Shown here piece by piece: positions 44,863 to 53,583 of a stretch of DNA of 64,000 nucleotides. This DNA is from Anaeromicropila herbilytica (GTDB lineage Bacteria > Bacillota > Clostridia > Lachnospirales > Lachnospiraceae): NCBI RefSeq assembly GCF_016591975.1, contig NZ_AP024169.1, positions 1,908,001 to 1,972,000 of the forward strand. The letters are read 5' to 3'. The notes beneath the pieces were generated by a model that worked only from the letters and a program-made list of their open reading frames with translations, was not told where the DNA came from and did no database searches. The first letter of the stretch is position 1. Every line of letters starts with the position of its first letter. The position numbers and the translations under genes are program-made.

Positions 44863-46917
44863 ATGAAGAAAAATATAAAAATAGTACTTATACTTGTTAT
44901 TTGTTTATTATGTTTCCCTATCGTTGCATCCGCTGCAACAGGAATTAAAATAACATACAATGGAAAAACAACAACTTATAAAGATAAGGTATTAAATACT
45001 AGTTTAAATGGAACAAAAATTGATATATCAAAGACACCGGGTATATTAGTAGATGGTTATGCAATGTTGCCTTATAAACCTGTTTTTGTAGATTCCAAAA
45101 TACATGCAACCTCAAGTTATTCATCTACAAAAGATACAATTAAGTTAACATATAAAGACAAAGTGATCTTAATGACACTCGGTAAAAAGACTGCTACTGT
45201 GAATGGAGTAGCAAAGACCATGCCAGTTGCACCAAGAAAAGTTACATATGTAAGTAGTGGAAAGACGACAATTCTTGTTCCATCAAGATTTATCGCAGAT
45301 ACTTTTGGTTTAACTTATAACTGGAATAGTAAAACGACAACTGTTGAGCTTGTTAAAAAAGGAATTGATCTAAAATATGATTCCAAGTGGTATACCTATA
45401 CTGGAAAACAGTTAAAGATTACTACAAAAGGTAATGCTGTTGCAACTAATATGCCAGGTATTATTATTGAGAATACTGAACTAGTACCTGCTAATAGTGT
45501 ATTTAAAGTTGGAGTAGGTGCATCTTATAGTTATAATAGTGATTCAAAAGTTATTACAATAAAGAGATATCGTAAAACAGTTAAGCTAACTTTAGGGAGT
45601 AATATCGCAAGCGTAAATGGTGTTAACAAAACGATGGACACGAACGCAAGATTAGTATATTTGAATGAAAAAGGTAGTTGGTATGTTATGGTTCCAGCAA
45701 GTTTTGTAGCAAAAAGCTTGGGTCTTAAATATAGTTTTGATACTACAACCAATACTTGCATTATTAAAGAGCCAAGTTCCTTTGGAAGTATCGCATCCCT
45801 AACCAATAAAAGTAGTACTGAACTAAGAGCGATGTGGATATCTTATCTTGAGTTTGGCACAACAGCTAAAACCAAAGAACAGTTTGAAACAATGATTGAT
45901 ACCATGTATGACAATTGTGTTAGTTATGGTATGAATGCGGTAGTGGTTCAAGTAAGACCATTTGCAGACGCACTTTATCCATCTAATTATTTTCCATGGT
46001 CAGCTTATGTATCTGGAGAACAAGGTAAGTCTGTTGATTATGATCCATTAAAATATATGGTATCAGCAGCACATGACAGGGGATTAGAATTCCATGCTTG
46101 GATTAATCCTTACCGAGTATCTCTAAGCTCCGATTACTCAAAATTATCGGATGATAATATTGCGAAAGTATGGCATGAATCTGAGGATAAAAACAGAAAT
46201 GTGTTATCTTATAGTAATAAATTATATTTTAATCCAGCTATTCCAGAGGTTAGATCTTTAATAGTGAATGGTGTAAAAGAGTTGGTGAAAAATTATAATA
46301 TTGATGGAATCCATATGGATGATTACTTTTATCCAACGTTTTCAAAAGACAATGTAAGTAGTACGTTTGATGCGACGGAATATAAGGCATATGTGGAAGA
46401 AAATAAAGAAAATGGTGTTGAAAGCCTTTCAATAGCTGATTGGAGAAGAAAAAATGTTACTACTTTGGTAAAGAAAATCTATAGTAGTATTAAGACGATA
46501 GATCCAGGTGTAGCATTTGGTATAGCACCTGCAGCAAATTTAAGCAATTTAAGAAGTACTTTACAGCACTATGTGGATATCGATACCTGGGTATCAAAAG
46601 CAGCTTATGTGGACTATCTATGTCCACAGATCTATTGGGGATTTGATTATGGAGCGTATTCCTATGATAAAGTTATGGACCAATGGGCAGAATTAAATGC
46701 AGATAAAATCATTAAATTATATTCTGGTTTGGCAGTATATAAAGCAGGAACTTCTGAATCTGCTGAATGGAAGAATGATGATGAAATCCTAATGAAACAA
46801 GTAGAGTATTCAAGAGAAGATAATAAAGTAAATGGTTTTATGTTCTTCCGCTATGAACACTTTTTAAAAACCTATACGCAAAATGCAATTAATAATATGT
46901 TGTCTTTATGGCAATAG
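44863..46917 (+). CDS. Secreted GHL10-type glycoside hydrolase-like protein with two copper-amine-oxidase-like domains
   Basis: This 684-residue exported protein has a signal peptide at residues 1-25 (IVASAA). Two PF07833-like repeats (about 27-165 and 168-305) each end in LVPSRFIADTFGL or MVPASFVAKSLGL. A C-terminal DUF187/GHL10 (YngK-like) TIM barrel starts at ELRAMWISYLEFG, with NAVVVQVRPFADALYPS, EFHAWINPYRVS, the probable catalytic DGIHMDDYFYP and VDYLCPQIYWGFDY. The family is linked to cell-wall glycan cleavage. The N-terminal repeats are related to those of the amidase at 6792, so both may dock to the same wall structure. Confidence 0.88.
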   Translation: MKKNIKIVLILVICLLCFPIVASAATGIKITYNGKTTTYKDKVLNTSLNGTKIDISKTPGILVDGYAMLPYKPVFVDSKIHATSSYSSTKDTIKLTYKDKVILMTLGKKTATVNGVAKTMPVAPRKVTYVSSGKTTILVPSRFIADTFGLTYNWNSKTTTVELVKKGIDLKYDSKWYTYTGKQLKITTKGNAVATNMPGIIIENTELVPANSVFKVGVGASYSYNSDSKVITIKRYRKTVKLTLGSNIASVNGVNKTMDTNARLVYLNEKGSWYVMVPASFVAKSLGLKYSFDTTTNTCIIKEPSSFGSIASLTNKSSTELRAMWISYLEFGTTAKTKEQFETMIDTMYDNCVSYGMNAVVVQVRPFADALYPSNYFPWSAYVSGEQGKSVDYDPLKYMVSAAHDRGLEFHAWINPYRVSLSSDYSKLSDDNIAKVWHESEDKNRNVLSYSNKLYFNPAIPEVRSLIVNGVKELVKNYNIDGIHMDDYFYPTFSKDNVSSTFDATEYKAYVEENKENGVESLSIADWRRKNVTTLVKKIYSSIKTIDPGVAFGIAPAANLSNLRSTLQHYVDIDTWVSKAAYVDYLCPQIYWGFDYGAYSYDKVMDQWAELNADKIIKLYSGLAVYKAGTSESAEWKNDDEILMKQVEYSREDNKVNGFMFFRYEHFLKTYTQNAINNMLSLWQ

Positions 46918-46995
46918 AGATAATATAAGGATTAGTTAATATTTTATCGCAACTTATGTGCATGTATAATAACATTACAACTATGTACTAGATTC

Positions 46996-47034
46996 AAAAC
47001 TACAGTAATGAACAGATATTACTGTAGTTTTTTT
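46996..47034 (+). terminator. Terminator of the GHL10 gene
   Basis: AAAACTACAGTAAT (46996-47009) pairs with ATTACTGTAGTTTT (47018-47031), followed by more T. Confidence 0.88.
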
Positions 47035-47438
47035 ATATAATAATATAGAAAATTATTTCATTAAAAACAAAGTAATTTAATTGAAATTGAAATAAAGCTT
47101 GTCAAACGATGGGTTATCATGTAGGATACTTAAGAAACAATATTAGTTATCAAATGTAGTTAGTGGCTTAAAGTCGTTGAATTAGCATAATTTTAAATCG
47201 TTTCGTTTGTTTGATTAATAAAGAAAATTTTTAAGTGCGTATTGTTAGAACTTTAGCATCCAACTAGTGATATAAATAGTTTTTTGATCCTAGCATTAAT
47301 TTATAAGATATATGAAAAACTAATCTTAATGAAAAGAAAAATAAAGTGTTTTACACAAATTTGAATTTAGTGCTCTGAAAGTAAAACATATATGCTTAAA
47401 ATATAACTACACAATGAAGATAAAGAAGGAGAATCGAA
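47035..47438. other. Gene-free 400-bp region
   Basis: I see no open frame with a ribosome binding site, no strong hairpin and no clear promoter. A short GTGTTTTACAC palindrome-like motif at about 47346-47356 resembles hairpin stems in other intergenic regions of the window. Confidence 0.4.
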
Positions 47439-48317
47439 GTGGAATTTAAAAAAGTAAAGTTAGAAGATAAGACAATCTTAGATTCTTATTATAAAGAAAA
47501 TTCGTTTAGAAATTGCGAATTAACATTTGCGAATACATTTTTATGGTCACAGTTTTATCTAGTGGAATATACCATTATAGATCAATGTTTAGTATATAAA
47601 ACCGTATCAGAAAGACCACAATTTATCTATCCGATTGGTGCTGGAGATAAAAGGACTGTAATAGTAAAACTAATGGATTATTGTAAAGAAATAAATGTAC
47701 CATTTTCCTTACGCTTAGTAAATCAGGAAATGTACCAAGAATTGGAGGATATGTTTCCTGATACCTTCCAAATTGAGTATGATAGGGATGCAGCGGATTA
47801 TCTTTATCTATCTGAAAAACTTATGACATTATCGGGTAAGAAGTATCACGGAAAGAAAAATCATATTAATAAATTTCGCTCATTATATGAATGGAGTTAT
47901 GAAAGAATAAATGATACAAATAAGCATGAGTGCATACAAATGGCAGAGGAATGGAATGCACTGCATCAGCAAGAAGATGAAGGAAGAAGTAGTGAATTAA
48001 AGATAACATTGGATGCAATTAAATATTTTGATGAATTGGAACTCTCAGGAGGATTAATTCGTGTCGATCAAAAAGTAGTTGCTTTTTCAATTGGCGAACA
48101 AGTTGGAAAAGATACCTTCGTAATTCATATAGAGAAAGCATTTGCAGATATTCAAGGTGCATATCCAGTGATTAATCAGCAAATGGTAATTGATTTTGGA
48201 AAAGATTATACTTATATAAATAGAGAAGAAGATATGGGTGTAGAAGGCTTGAGAAAAGCTAAACTATCCTATAAACCTATCATGATACTAGAAAAGGGTA
48301 TCGTAACTATGAAATAA
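47439..48317 (+). CDS. DUF2156 (LPG_synthase_C-like) protein
   Basis: This 292-residue cytoplasmic protein is built from two GNAT-like halves, as in the phosphatidylglycerol lysyltransferase C-terminal domain (PF09924). Hallmarks are TFANTFLWSQFYLVEY, the GKKYHGKKNHINKFR block, a helix with EEWNALH, and FVIHIEKAFADIQGAYPVINQ, then YINREEDMGVEGLRKAKLSYKP. Stand-alone members lack the flippase membrane domain; they may transfer aminoacyl groups from tRNA, but the acceptor is unknown. The start is GTG with AAGGAG seven bases upstream. Confidence 0.85.
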   Translation: MEFKKVKLEDKTILDSYYKENSFRNCELTFANTFLWSQFYLVEYTIIDQCLVYKTVSERPQFIYPIGAGDKRTVIVKLMDYCKEINVPFSLRLVNQEMYQELEDMFPDTFQIEYDRDAADYLYLSEKLMTLSGKKYHGKKNHINKFRSLYEWSYERINDTNKHECIQMAEEWNALHQQEDEGRSSELKITLDAIKYFDELELSGGLIRVDQKVVAFSIGEQVGKDTFVIHIEKAFADIQGAYPVINQQMVIDFGKDYTYINREEDMGVEGLRKAKLSYKPIMILEKGIVTMK

Positions 48318-48319
48318 AA

Positions 48320-48352
48320 AAGATTTGAATGTTCGAAAAACATTCAAATCTT
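48320..48352. terminator. Terminator after the DUF2156 gene
   Basis: AAGATTTGAATGTT (48320-48333) pairs with AACATTCAAATCTT (48339-48352), with a 5-nt loop. It lies between this gene and the opposing small membrane gene. Confidence 0.8.
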
Positions 48353-48364
48353 AAGATATATCAT

Positions 48365-48487
48365 TTATTTTTCCTTCGTAATCTTTGATAATAACATTAC
48401 GATTAACATAATGATGATAAGAATGATGAAAATACCAAGCATTCCTTTACCCATTATTTCAAGTGAAATTAAAAATCTATCTAACAT
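48365..48487 (-). CDS. 40-residue single-pass membrane peptide, probable OadB partner
   Basis: This short gene begins ATG at 48487 with GAAAGGAG six bases upstream and ends TAA at 48365. Its 40 residues are a short N-terminal helix (MLDRFLISLEIMGKG), a membrane segment (MLGIFIILIIIMLIVMLL) and a basic tail SKITKEK. It starts 29 bp after the oadB stop, so the two share an operon. Size and position recall the small gamma/OadG-like subunits that anchor Na+-pumping decarboxylases, although typical OadG proteins are longer. This role is inference. Confidence 0.7.
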   Translation of the reverse strand: MLDRFLISLEIMGKGMLGIFIILIIIMLIVMLLSKITKEK

Positions 48488-48516
48488 AATTACTCCTTTC
48501 GTTAGGCTTTCACAGG

Positions 48517-49656
48517 CTAATGTATTAGATCTGATACCAATTTCAGGACAATACCACCAGCTACAACAGAACCGATTTGACCGGATACGTTAGCTCCAAT
48601 TGCATGCATTAGAAGATGATTAGTTGGATCTTCTTTAAGAGACATCTTCTGGACAACTCTAGCAGACATAGGAAAAGCTGAAATACCTGCAGCGCCGATC
48701 ATTGGATTGATTTTTTGTTTAGAAAATAAATTTAATAGTTTGGCAAAAAGTACACCACCAATCGTATCAAAAATAAAGGCAATAAGCCCTATACACATGA
48801 TTAATAAAGTGGATATATTAACAAAAGCTTCAGCACGCATACTAAATGAGATAGTAATACCTAATAATAAGGTAATTAGATTGGCTAATTCATTTTGTGC
48901 TGTCTCTGAAAGACTTTTTAGTACATTACATTCACGAAGCAAGTTACCAAACATGAGGAATCCTACTAATGATACAGATTGAGGAGCAACCAGGCCTGCG
49001 ATAAAGGTAACGATAATCGGAAATAGAATTCTAGTTGTTTTGGATATTGATTTTGGATTATATGGCATACGGATCATTCGCTCTTTTTTGGTAGTAACTA
49101 ATTTGATTGCAGCAGGTTGAATGATTGGCACTAATGCCATATAGGAGTAGGCCGCGACGGCGATGGCTCCAATATATTTTGATTTTAGAATTTGGGAAAC
49201 TAAAATTGAGGTTGGACCGTCAGCAGCACCTATGATTCCAATTGAAGCAGCGTCATTTAAACTAAAACCAAGTAGCGTAGCGACACAAATAGCAAAGAAA
49301 ATACCAAATTGAGCAGCAGCTCCAAATAAGAACATCTTTGGATTGGAGAGTAATGGACCGAAATCTATCATAGCACCAATTCCTATAAATAAAAGGATTG
49401 GTAATGCTTCAGATGCTTCAATTCCAACATGGAATAACCATTCGATTATACCATTTGTCTTACCGATTCCTTCCAGTGTTTGATCGAGCACTCCTGAAGC
49501 AGGCAAGTTTACAAGAATGGCACCAAAGCCCATAGGTAATAATAAAGCTGGTTCAAAATCTTTGCAAATTGCTAAATAAATTAATAAAGCTCCAATTACA
49601 TACATAAAGAATTCTTGCCATGTAATTGAAGTAATTCCGGATATTAGATAATCCAC
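48517..49656 (-). CDS. oadB: Na+-translocating decarboxylase beta subunit (OadB/GcdB/MmdB)
   Basis: This 379-residue polytopic membrane protein couples decarboxylation of a biotin-bound carboxyl group to Na+ export. The diagnostic stretch GIIGAADGPTSILVSQIL contains the conserved Asp needed for Na+ transport. FIGIGAMIDFGPLL and the ending GQIGSVVAGGIVLKLV are also family-typical. The alpha carboxyltransferase and biotin carrier genes are not adjacent, so the substrate (oxaloacetate, methylmalonyl-CoA or glutaconyl-CoA) cannot be told. A 40-residue membrane peptide follows in the operon. AGGAGGA precedes the ATG. Confidence 0.93.
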   Translation of the reverse strand: MDYLISGITSITWQEFFMYVIGALLIYLAICKDFEPALLLPMGFGAILVNLPASGVLDQTLEGIGKTNGIIEWLFHVGIEASEALPILLFIGIGAMIDFGPLLSNPKMFLFGAAAQFGIFFAICVATLLGFSLNDAASIGIIGAADGPTSILVSQILKSKYIGAIAVAAYSYMALVPIIQPAAIKLVTTKKERMIRMPYNPKSISKTTRILFPIIVTFIAGLVAPQSVSLVGFLMFGNLLRECNVLKSLSETAQNELANLITLLLGITISFSMRAEAFVNISTLLIMCIGLIAFIFDTIGGVLFAKLLNLFSKQKINPMIGAAGISAFPMSARVVQKMSLKEDPTNHLLMHAIGANVSGQIGSVVAGGIVLKLVSDLIH

Positions 49657-49752
49657 TTGTTTTTCCTCCTTAATATGTAAGTTTTAGATATGAATATTAG
49701 GGTAATTGCTATATAAACTTGTACAATTCATACCAATTGAAGGGGAGTGATT

Positions 49753-49848
49753 ATGCTATTCAAGAAGTATTTCCCTTTATTAGTCTTAAGAATAACATGG
49801 AAAAATATGGATGTCAATATCAAGGTGAATTATGTAAGTGCAGAATGA
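49753..49848 (+). CDS. Possible 31-residue peptide
   Basis: A short frame with AGGGGAG five bases before its ATG begins MLFKKYFPLLVLRITW, ending at TGA 49848. It sits alone in the 358-bp gap between oadB and udk (49657-50015). The ribosome binding site is good but length and composition give no other support. It may be chance. Confidence 0.2.
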   Translation: MLFKKYFPLLVLRITWKNMDVNIKVNYVSAE

Positions 49849-50015
49849 TTTTCATTACGAAAAGAAGTATTTAAAAGAATTTTAAAGAAATGTAAAAAAA
49901 ATAGTGATTAATTTTTATTTTATGTTATAATGTAGAATTGTGTATTTATATATTTGAATCGTGATATGAAAATAACTAATTAAGGATAATATTCAATAAA
50001 TTTTAGGAGGTTTCT

Positions 50016-50630
50016 ATGCAAGACATTATTATTATTGGAGTATCAGGTGGATCGGCATCTGGTAAAACAACCGTAGCAAGCAGGCTGAAAGAGGAGTTTA
50101 AGGACAGTGTTGAGTTAATCTGTCATGACTATTACTACCGTGCTCATAATGAATTGCAGTATGAAGAGAGATCAAAATTAAATTATGATCATCCAAATGC
50201 ATTTGATACAAAAAGACTAATTGAGGATATAAAGGAATTGAAAAAAGGACATACAATTGAACGTCCAGTCTATTCTTATACAATCCACAATAGGTTAGAT
50301 GAAACAGTAACGGTATACCCAGCAAAGGTTATCATTCTAGAGGGATTTTTAATCTTTGAAAATCAAGATTTACTTGATTTAATGGATATTAAGATATTTG
50401 TAGATACAGCAGCAGATGAAAGAGTTATTCGACGAATTTTACGTGATGTGAAAGAAAGAGGAAGAAGTCTTGAGTCAGTTATCGAACAATATATCACCAC
50501 TGTAAAGCCAATGCATGAGCAATTTGTGGAACCATCTAAGAGACATGCAGATATTATTATTCCAAATGGTGGACAAAATGAAGTTGCGATTTCAATGCTA
50601 ATCAATAAGATTAAATCTATTATTGAGTAA
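50016..50630 (+). CDS. udk: Uridine kinase
   Basis: This 204-residue kinase phosphorylates uridine and cytidine to UMP and CMP in pyrimidine salvage. It has the P-loop GVSGGSASGKTTVASRL (residues 8-24), CHDYYYRAHNEL, NYDHPNAFDTKRL, the YSYTIHNR substrate motif and the VKERGRS lid. The length is typical. TAGGAGG lies just before the ATG. It is monocistronic with a long terminator. Confidence 0.93.
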   Translation: MQDIIIIGVSGGSASGKTTVASRLKEEFKDSVELICHDYYYRAHNELQYEERSKLNYDHPNAFDTKRLIEDIKELKKGHTIERPVYSYTIHNRLDETVTVYPAKVIILEGFLIFENQDLLDLMDIKIFVDTAADERVIRRILRDVKERGRSLESVIEQYITTVKPMHEQFVEPSKRHADIIIPNGGQNEVAISMLINKIKSIIE

Positions 50631-50650
50631 TAATTAGGTTTAAATGATGT

Positions 50651-50712
50651 AAAGCTCTATATTAAGAGATTTGATAGTGATATAACTGTCAATTATCTTA
50701 ATATAGAGCTTT
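50651..50712 (+). terminator. Long hairpin terminator of udk
   Basis: Arms AAAGCTCTATATTAAGA (50651-50667) and TCTTAATATAGAGCTTT (50696-50712) pair perfectly, enclose a second stem TTGATAGT/ACTGTCAA, and are followed by T-rich DNA. Confidence 0.85.
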
Positions 50713-50739
50713 TTACTTTTTAGTCAGAATAAAAAAACA

Positions 50740-50763
50740 ACTTGTAGGTATGTGCATACAAGT
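50740..50763. promoter_or_regulatory. Palindrome upstream of araR, candidate AraR operator
   Basis: ACTTGTA and TACAAGT (50740-50746, 50757-50763) form a 24-bp inverted repeat with GGTATGTGCA between, 41 bp ahead of the araR start. Half-sites resemble the Firmicute AraR box (ATTTGTAC/GTACAAAT), but the spacing is wider. AraR commonly represses its own and the ara genes in response to L-arabinose, so this is a candidate, not proven. Confidence 0.5.
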
Positions 50764-50803
50764 TCTATAATTACATTATAACATATTAAATAGGAGGAGG
50801 GCT

Positions 50804-51898
50804 ATGGCAGTAGAGAATGGAAAAGCAAAATATTATATATTAATGGAAGAATTAAAGAATGCAATTCTTTCTGGAAAGATTAAGCCAGGTGAGAAATTAC
50901 CTTCTGAAAATGAATTATCTTTAAAATATTCAATTAGTAGGCATACAGTCAGAAAAGCATTATCCATATTAACGAATGAAGGCTATATTATTGCTGAACA
51001 TGGAAAAGGAACTTACTGTTCTGAACGATTAAAAAATCATAGTGCCTCCAAAAATATCGCTGTGGTTACTACTTATATATCAGACTATATTTTTCCTAGA
51101 TTAATCAAAGGGATTGATAATGTACTTACTGCAAATGGATATAGTATTATACTTAAAAATACAGGGAATAGTCGAAAGAATGAAGCAAGATGTCTTGACG
51201 ATATTATGACCAAGAATATTGATGGATTAATTATAGAACCAAGTAAAAGTGATATTTACTGTAAGAATATAAATCAATATAACAATTTAGATCAGTTAGG
51301 TATTCCTTATGTATTTATTCAAGGAACTTATCAGTCACTTAAGGATAAGCCAAGTATTCTTATGGATGATATGGAAGGTAGTTATATGTTAACCAAATAC
51401 TTAATTGAACTAGGACATAAATCAATTGTTGGAATATTTAAAGTGGATGATTCACAAGGGGTACTAAGACATAAAGGCTATGTCAAAGCATTAAATGAAG
51501 CAGGTTTTCCATATGATCCAGACAAAGTTATCTGGTTTCATACCGAGGACCGGGATATTAAACCAAAAGAATCAATAAAGGATATCATACTATCTAAAGT
51601 TCAAATAGATGGGATCGTATGTTATAACGACCAGATCGCATATGAAGTAATTCGTGAACTGCAAGATATGAATAAAAAAGTACCAGAAGACATATCAGTG
51701 ACTGGTTACGATGACTCTATGATTGCGAGTAATGGGCCTATAAAGCTGACTACGATAGCACATCCAAAAGAAAAGTTGGGTGAGATGGCAGCTGAGTTAT
51801 TGTTAGAGAAGATTCATGGTATCGATGATAATGAGAGTAAGGTGGCACGCCTTATTGAACCACAGATGATTATTCGAGAATCATGCATGAAACGTTAA
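50804..51898 (+). CDS. araR: AraR-type transcriptional repressor (GntR HTH + LacI-like sensor)
   Basis: This 364-residue regulator has an N-terminal GntR winged helix (residues 8-75: YILMEELKNAILSGKIKPGEKL, then LSLKYSISRHTVRKALSILT). A LacI/periplasmic-binding-type sensor follows, with NIDGLIIEPSKS, GHKSIVGIF, VQIDGIVCYND and a C-terminal TTIAHPKEKLGEMAAELL. This domain combination is characteristic of AraR, which binds L-arabinose and releases ara promoters. Position immediately upstream of araA-araB-araD fits. AGGAGGAG precedes the ATG. Confidence 0.9.
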   Translation: MAVENGKAKYYILMEELKNAILSGKIKPGEKLPSENELSLKYSISRHTVRKALSILTNEGYIIAEHGKGTYCSERLKNHSASKNIAVVTTYISDYIFPRLIKGIDNVLTANGYSIILKNTGNSRKNEARCLDDIMTKNIDGLIIEPSKSDIYCKNINQYNNLDQLGIPYVFIQGTYQSLKDKPSILMDDMEGSYMLTKYLIELGHKSIVGIFKVDDSQGVLRHKGYVKALNEAGFPYDPDKVIWFHTEDRDIKPKESIKDIILSKVQIDGIVCYNDQIAYEVIRELQDMNKKVPEDISVTGYDDSMIASNGPIKLTTIAHPKEKLGEMAAELLLEKIHGIDDNESKVARLIEPQMIIRESCMKR

Positions 51899-51966
51899 TT
51901 TATTTATATGAAATAGAATCGAGAGTAAGAATTATTTAACTTAATATAAAAAATGGAGGTATTAAC

Positions 51967-53463
51967 ATGTTAGAAAGAAAAGAATACAAATTTTGGTTTG
52001 CTACAGGTTCACAGGATCTATATGGAGAAGATACTTTAAGAGAAGTTGCTGAACATTCAAGGATTATTGTTGAACGACTTAATAATTCTGGGACATTACC
52101 ATATGAGGTAATATTAAAACCAACATTAATTGATAATACAACTATTCGTAAGACTTTCAATGAAGCTAATCAAGATGAGGAATGCGCGGGCGTAATTACA
52201 TGGATGCATACTTTTTCTCCTGCGAAATCTTGGATATTGGGACTTCAAGAATTTAGAAAACCATTATTACATTTACACACACAATTTAATCAAGAGATTC
52301 CTTATGGAATAATAGATATGGATTTTATGAATACGAATCAATCAGCGCATGGTGACCGTGAATATGGACATATTGTAACCAGAATGGGTATTGAGAGAAA
52401 AGTAATCGTAGGATACTGGGATGATACCAATGTGAAGGAAAGAATTGCAAGTTGGATGAGAACGGCAATAGGAATTATGGAAAGTAGCCATTTACGAGTT
52501 CTTCGTGTTGCAGATAATATGAGAAATGTTGCAGTAACAGAAGGCGATAAGGTGGAAGCACAGATAAAATTTGGATGGGAAATTGATGCATATAATATCA
52601 CTGATATCGCAGAGTATGTTAAGGATGTATCGGAAGCAGATATTCGTGTCTTGGTGGAAGAATACTATAGTAAGTATGATATCCTACTTGAAGGTAGAGA
52701 TGAAAAAGAATTTAGGAAGCATGTTGCAGTTCAAGCAGGAATAGAAATTGGATTCGAGAGATTTCTTCAAGAAAAGAATTATGATGCTATCGTAACACAT
52801 TTTGGTATGTTATCTGGCCTACAACAATTACCAGGTCTAGCAATTCAAAGATTAATGGAAAAAGGGTATGGTTTTGGTGCAGAAGGTGATTGGAAGACAG
52901 CAGCCATGGTACGACTTATGAAAATAATGACAGATGGTAAGAAGGATGCGAAAGGTACGTCATTTATGGAGGATTATACTTATAATTTGATGCCTGGACG
53001 AGAAGGAATCTTACAGTCACATATGTTAGAAGTATGTCCTACTATTAGCAAAATAAAGCCTTCCATCAAAGTAAATCCTTTATCAATGGGAGATAGAGAA
53101 GATCCTGCTCGTTTAGTATTTACTTCTAAAGAAGGTAGCGGTATCGCAACATCACTTATTGACCTTGGTAATCGTTTCAGATTAATAATAAATGAAGTGG
53201 AATGTTTACCACAGGATATTCAAATGCCTAAGCTTCCAGTTGCAACTGCTTTCTGGAGACCAGAGCCAAATCTATCAACAGGTGCAGAAGCTTGGATTCT
53301 AGCAGGAGGAGCACATCATACAGCATTTACTTATGACTTGACTACGGAACAAATGGTAGATTGGGCAGCAGCTATGGGAATTGAAAGTGTTGTTATTGAT
53401 AAAGATACTACGATTCGTAATTTTAGAAATGAATTAAGATGGAATGCGGCATCTTATCGATAG
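51967..53463 (+). CDS. araA: L-arabinose isomerase
   Basis: This 498-residue Mn2+-dependent enzyme converts L-arabinose to L-ribulose. Typical stretches include YKFWFATGSQDLYGEDTL at the N terminus, CAGVITWMHTFSPAKSWI, HLHTQFNQEIPY and the C-terminal WILAGGAHHTAFTY with the conserved histidine metal ligand. The length is standard. It starts 68 bp after araR, with TGGAGG upstream of the ATG. Together with AraB and AraD it feeds arabinose into the pentose phosphate pathway. Confidence 0.97.
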   Translation: MLERKEYKFWFATGSQDLYGEDTLREVAEHSRIIVERLNNSGTLPYEVILKPTLIDNTTIRKTFNEANQDEECAGVITWMHTFSPAKSWILGLQEFRKPLLHLHTQFNQEIPYGIIDMDFMNTNQSAHGDREYGHIVTRMGIERKVIVGYWDDTNVKERIASWMRTAIGIMESSHLRVLRVADNMRNVAVTEGDKVEAQIKFGWEIDAYNITDIAEYVKDVSEADIRVLVEEYYSKYDILLEGRDEKEFRKHVAVQAGIEIGFERFLQEKNYDAIVTHFGMLSGLQQLPGLAIQRLMEKGYGFGAEGDWKTAAMVRLMKIMTDGKKDAKGTSFMEDYTYNLMPGREGILQSHMLEVCPTISKIKPSIKVNPLSMGDREDPARLVFTSKEGSGIATSLIDLGNRFRLIINEVECLPQDIQMPKLPVATAFWRPEPNLSTGAEAWILAGGAHHTAFTYDLTTEQMVDWAAAMGIESVVIDKDTTIRNFRNELRWNAASYR

Positions 53464-53486
53464 AAACCAATGTAAGCTGAATTCCT

Positions 53487-53526
53487 ATACCTAGTATATT
53501 CATAGAGGTGTTAATAACCTAGGTAT
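53487..53526. other. Hairpin in the araA-araB gap
   Basis: ATACCTAG (53487-53494) and CTAGGTAT (53519-53526) form an 8-bp stem with a 24-nt loop in the 120-bp spacer. It may protect or process the mRNA, or be a binding site. There is no T tract, so a terminator is unlikely. Confidence 0.35.
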
Positions 53527-53583
53527 GCGAAATTGGCGATGTAATCTTATATAGTATTAAGAAAAAAATCTGTGGAGGTTATT

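Noticed and set aside
53487..53526. AraR box in the araA-araB gap
   Set aside because: The palindrome ATACCTAG/CTAGGTAT does not resemble the AraR half-site TTGTAC and has a 24-nt loop.
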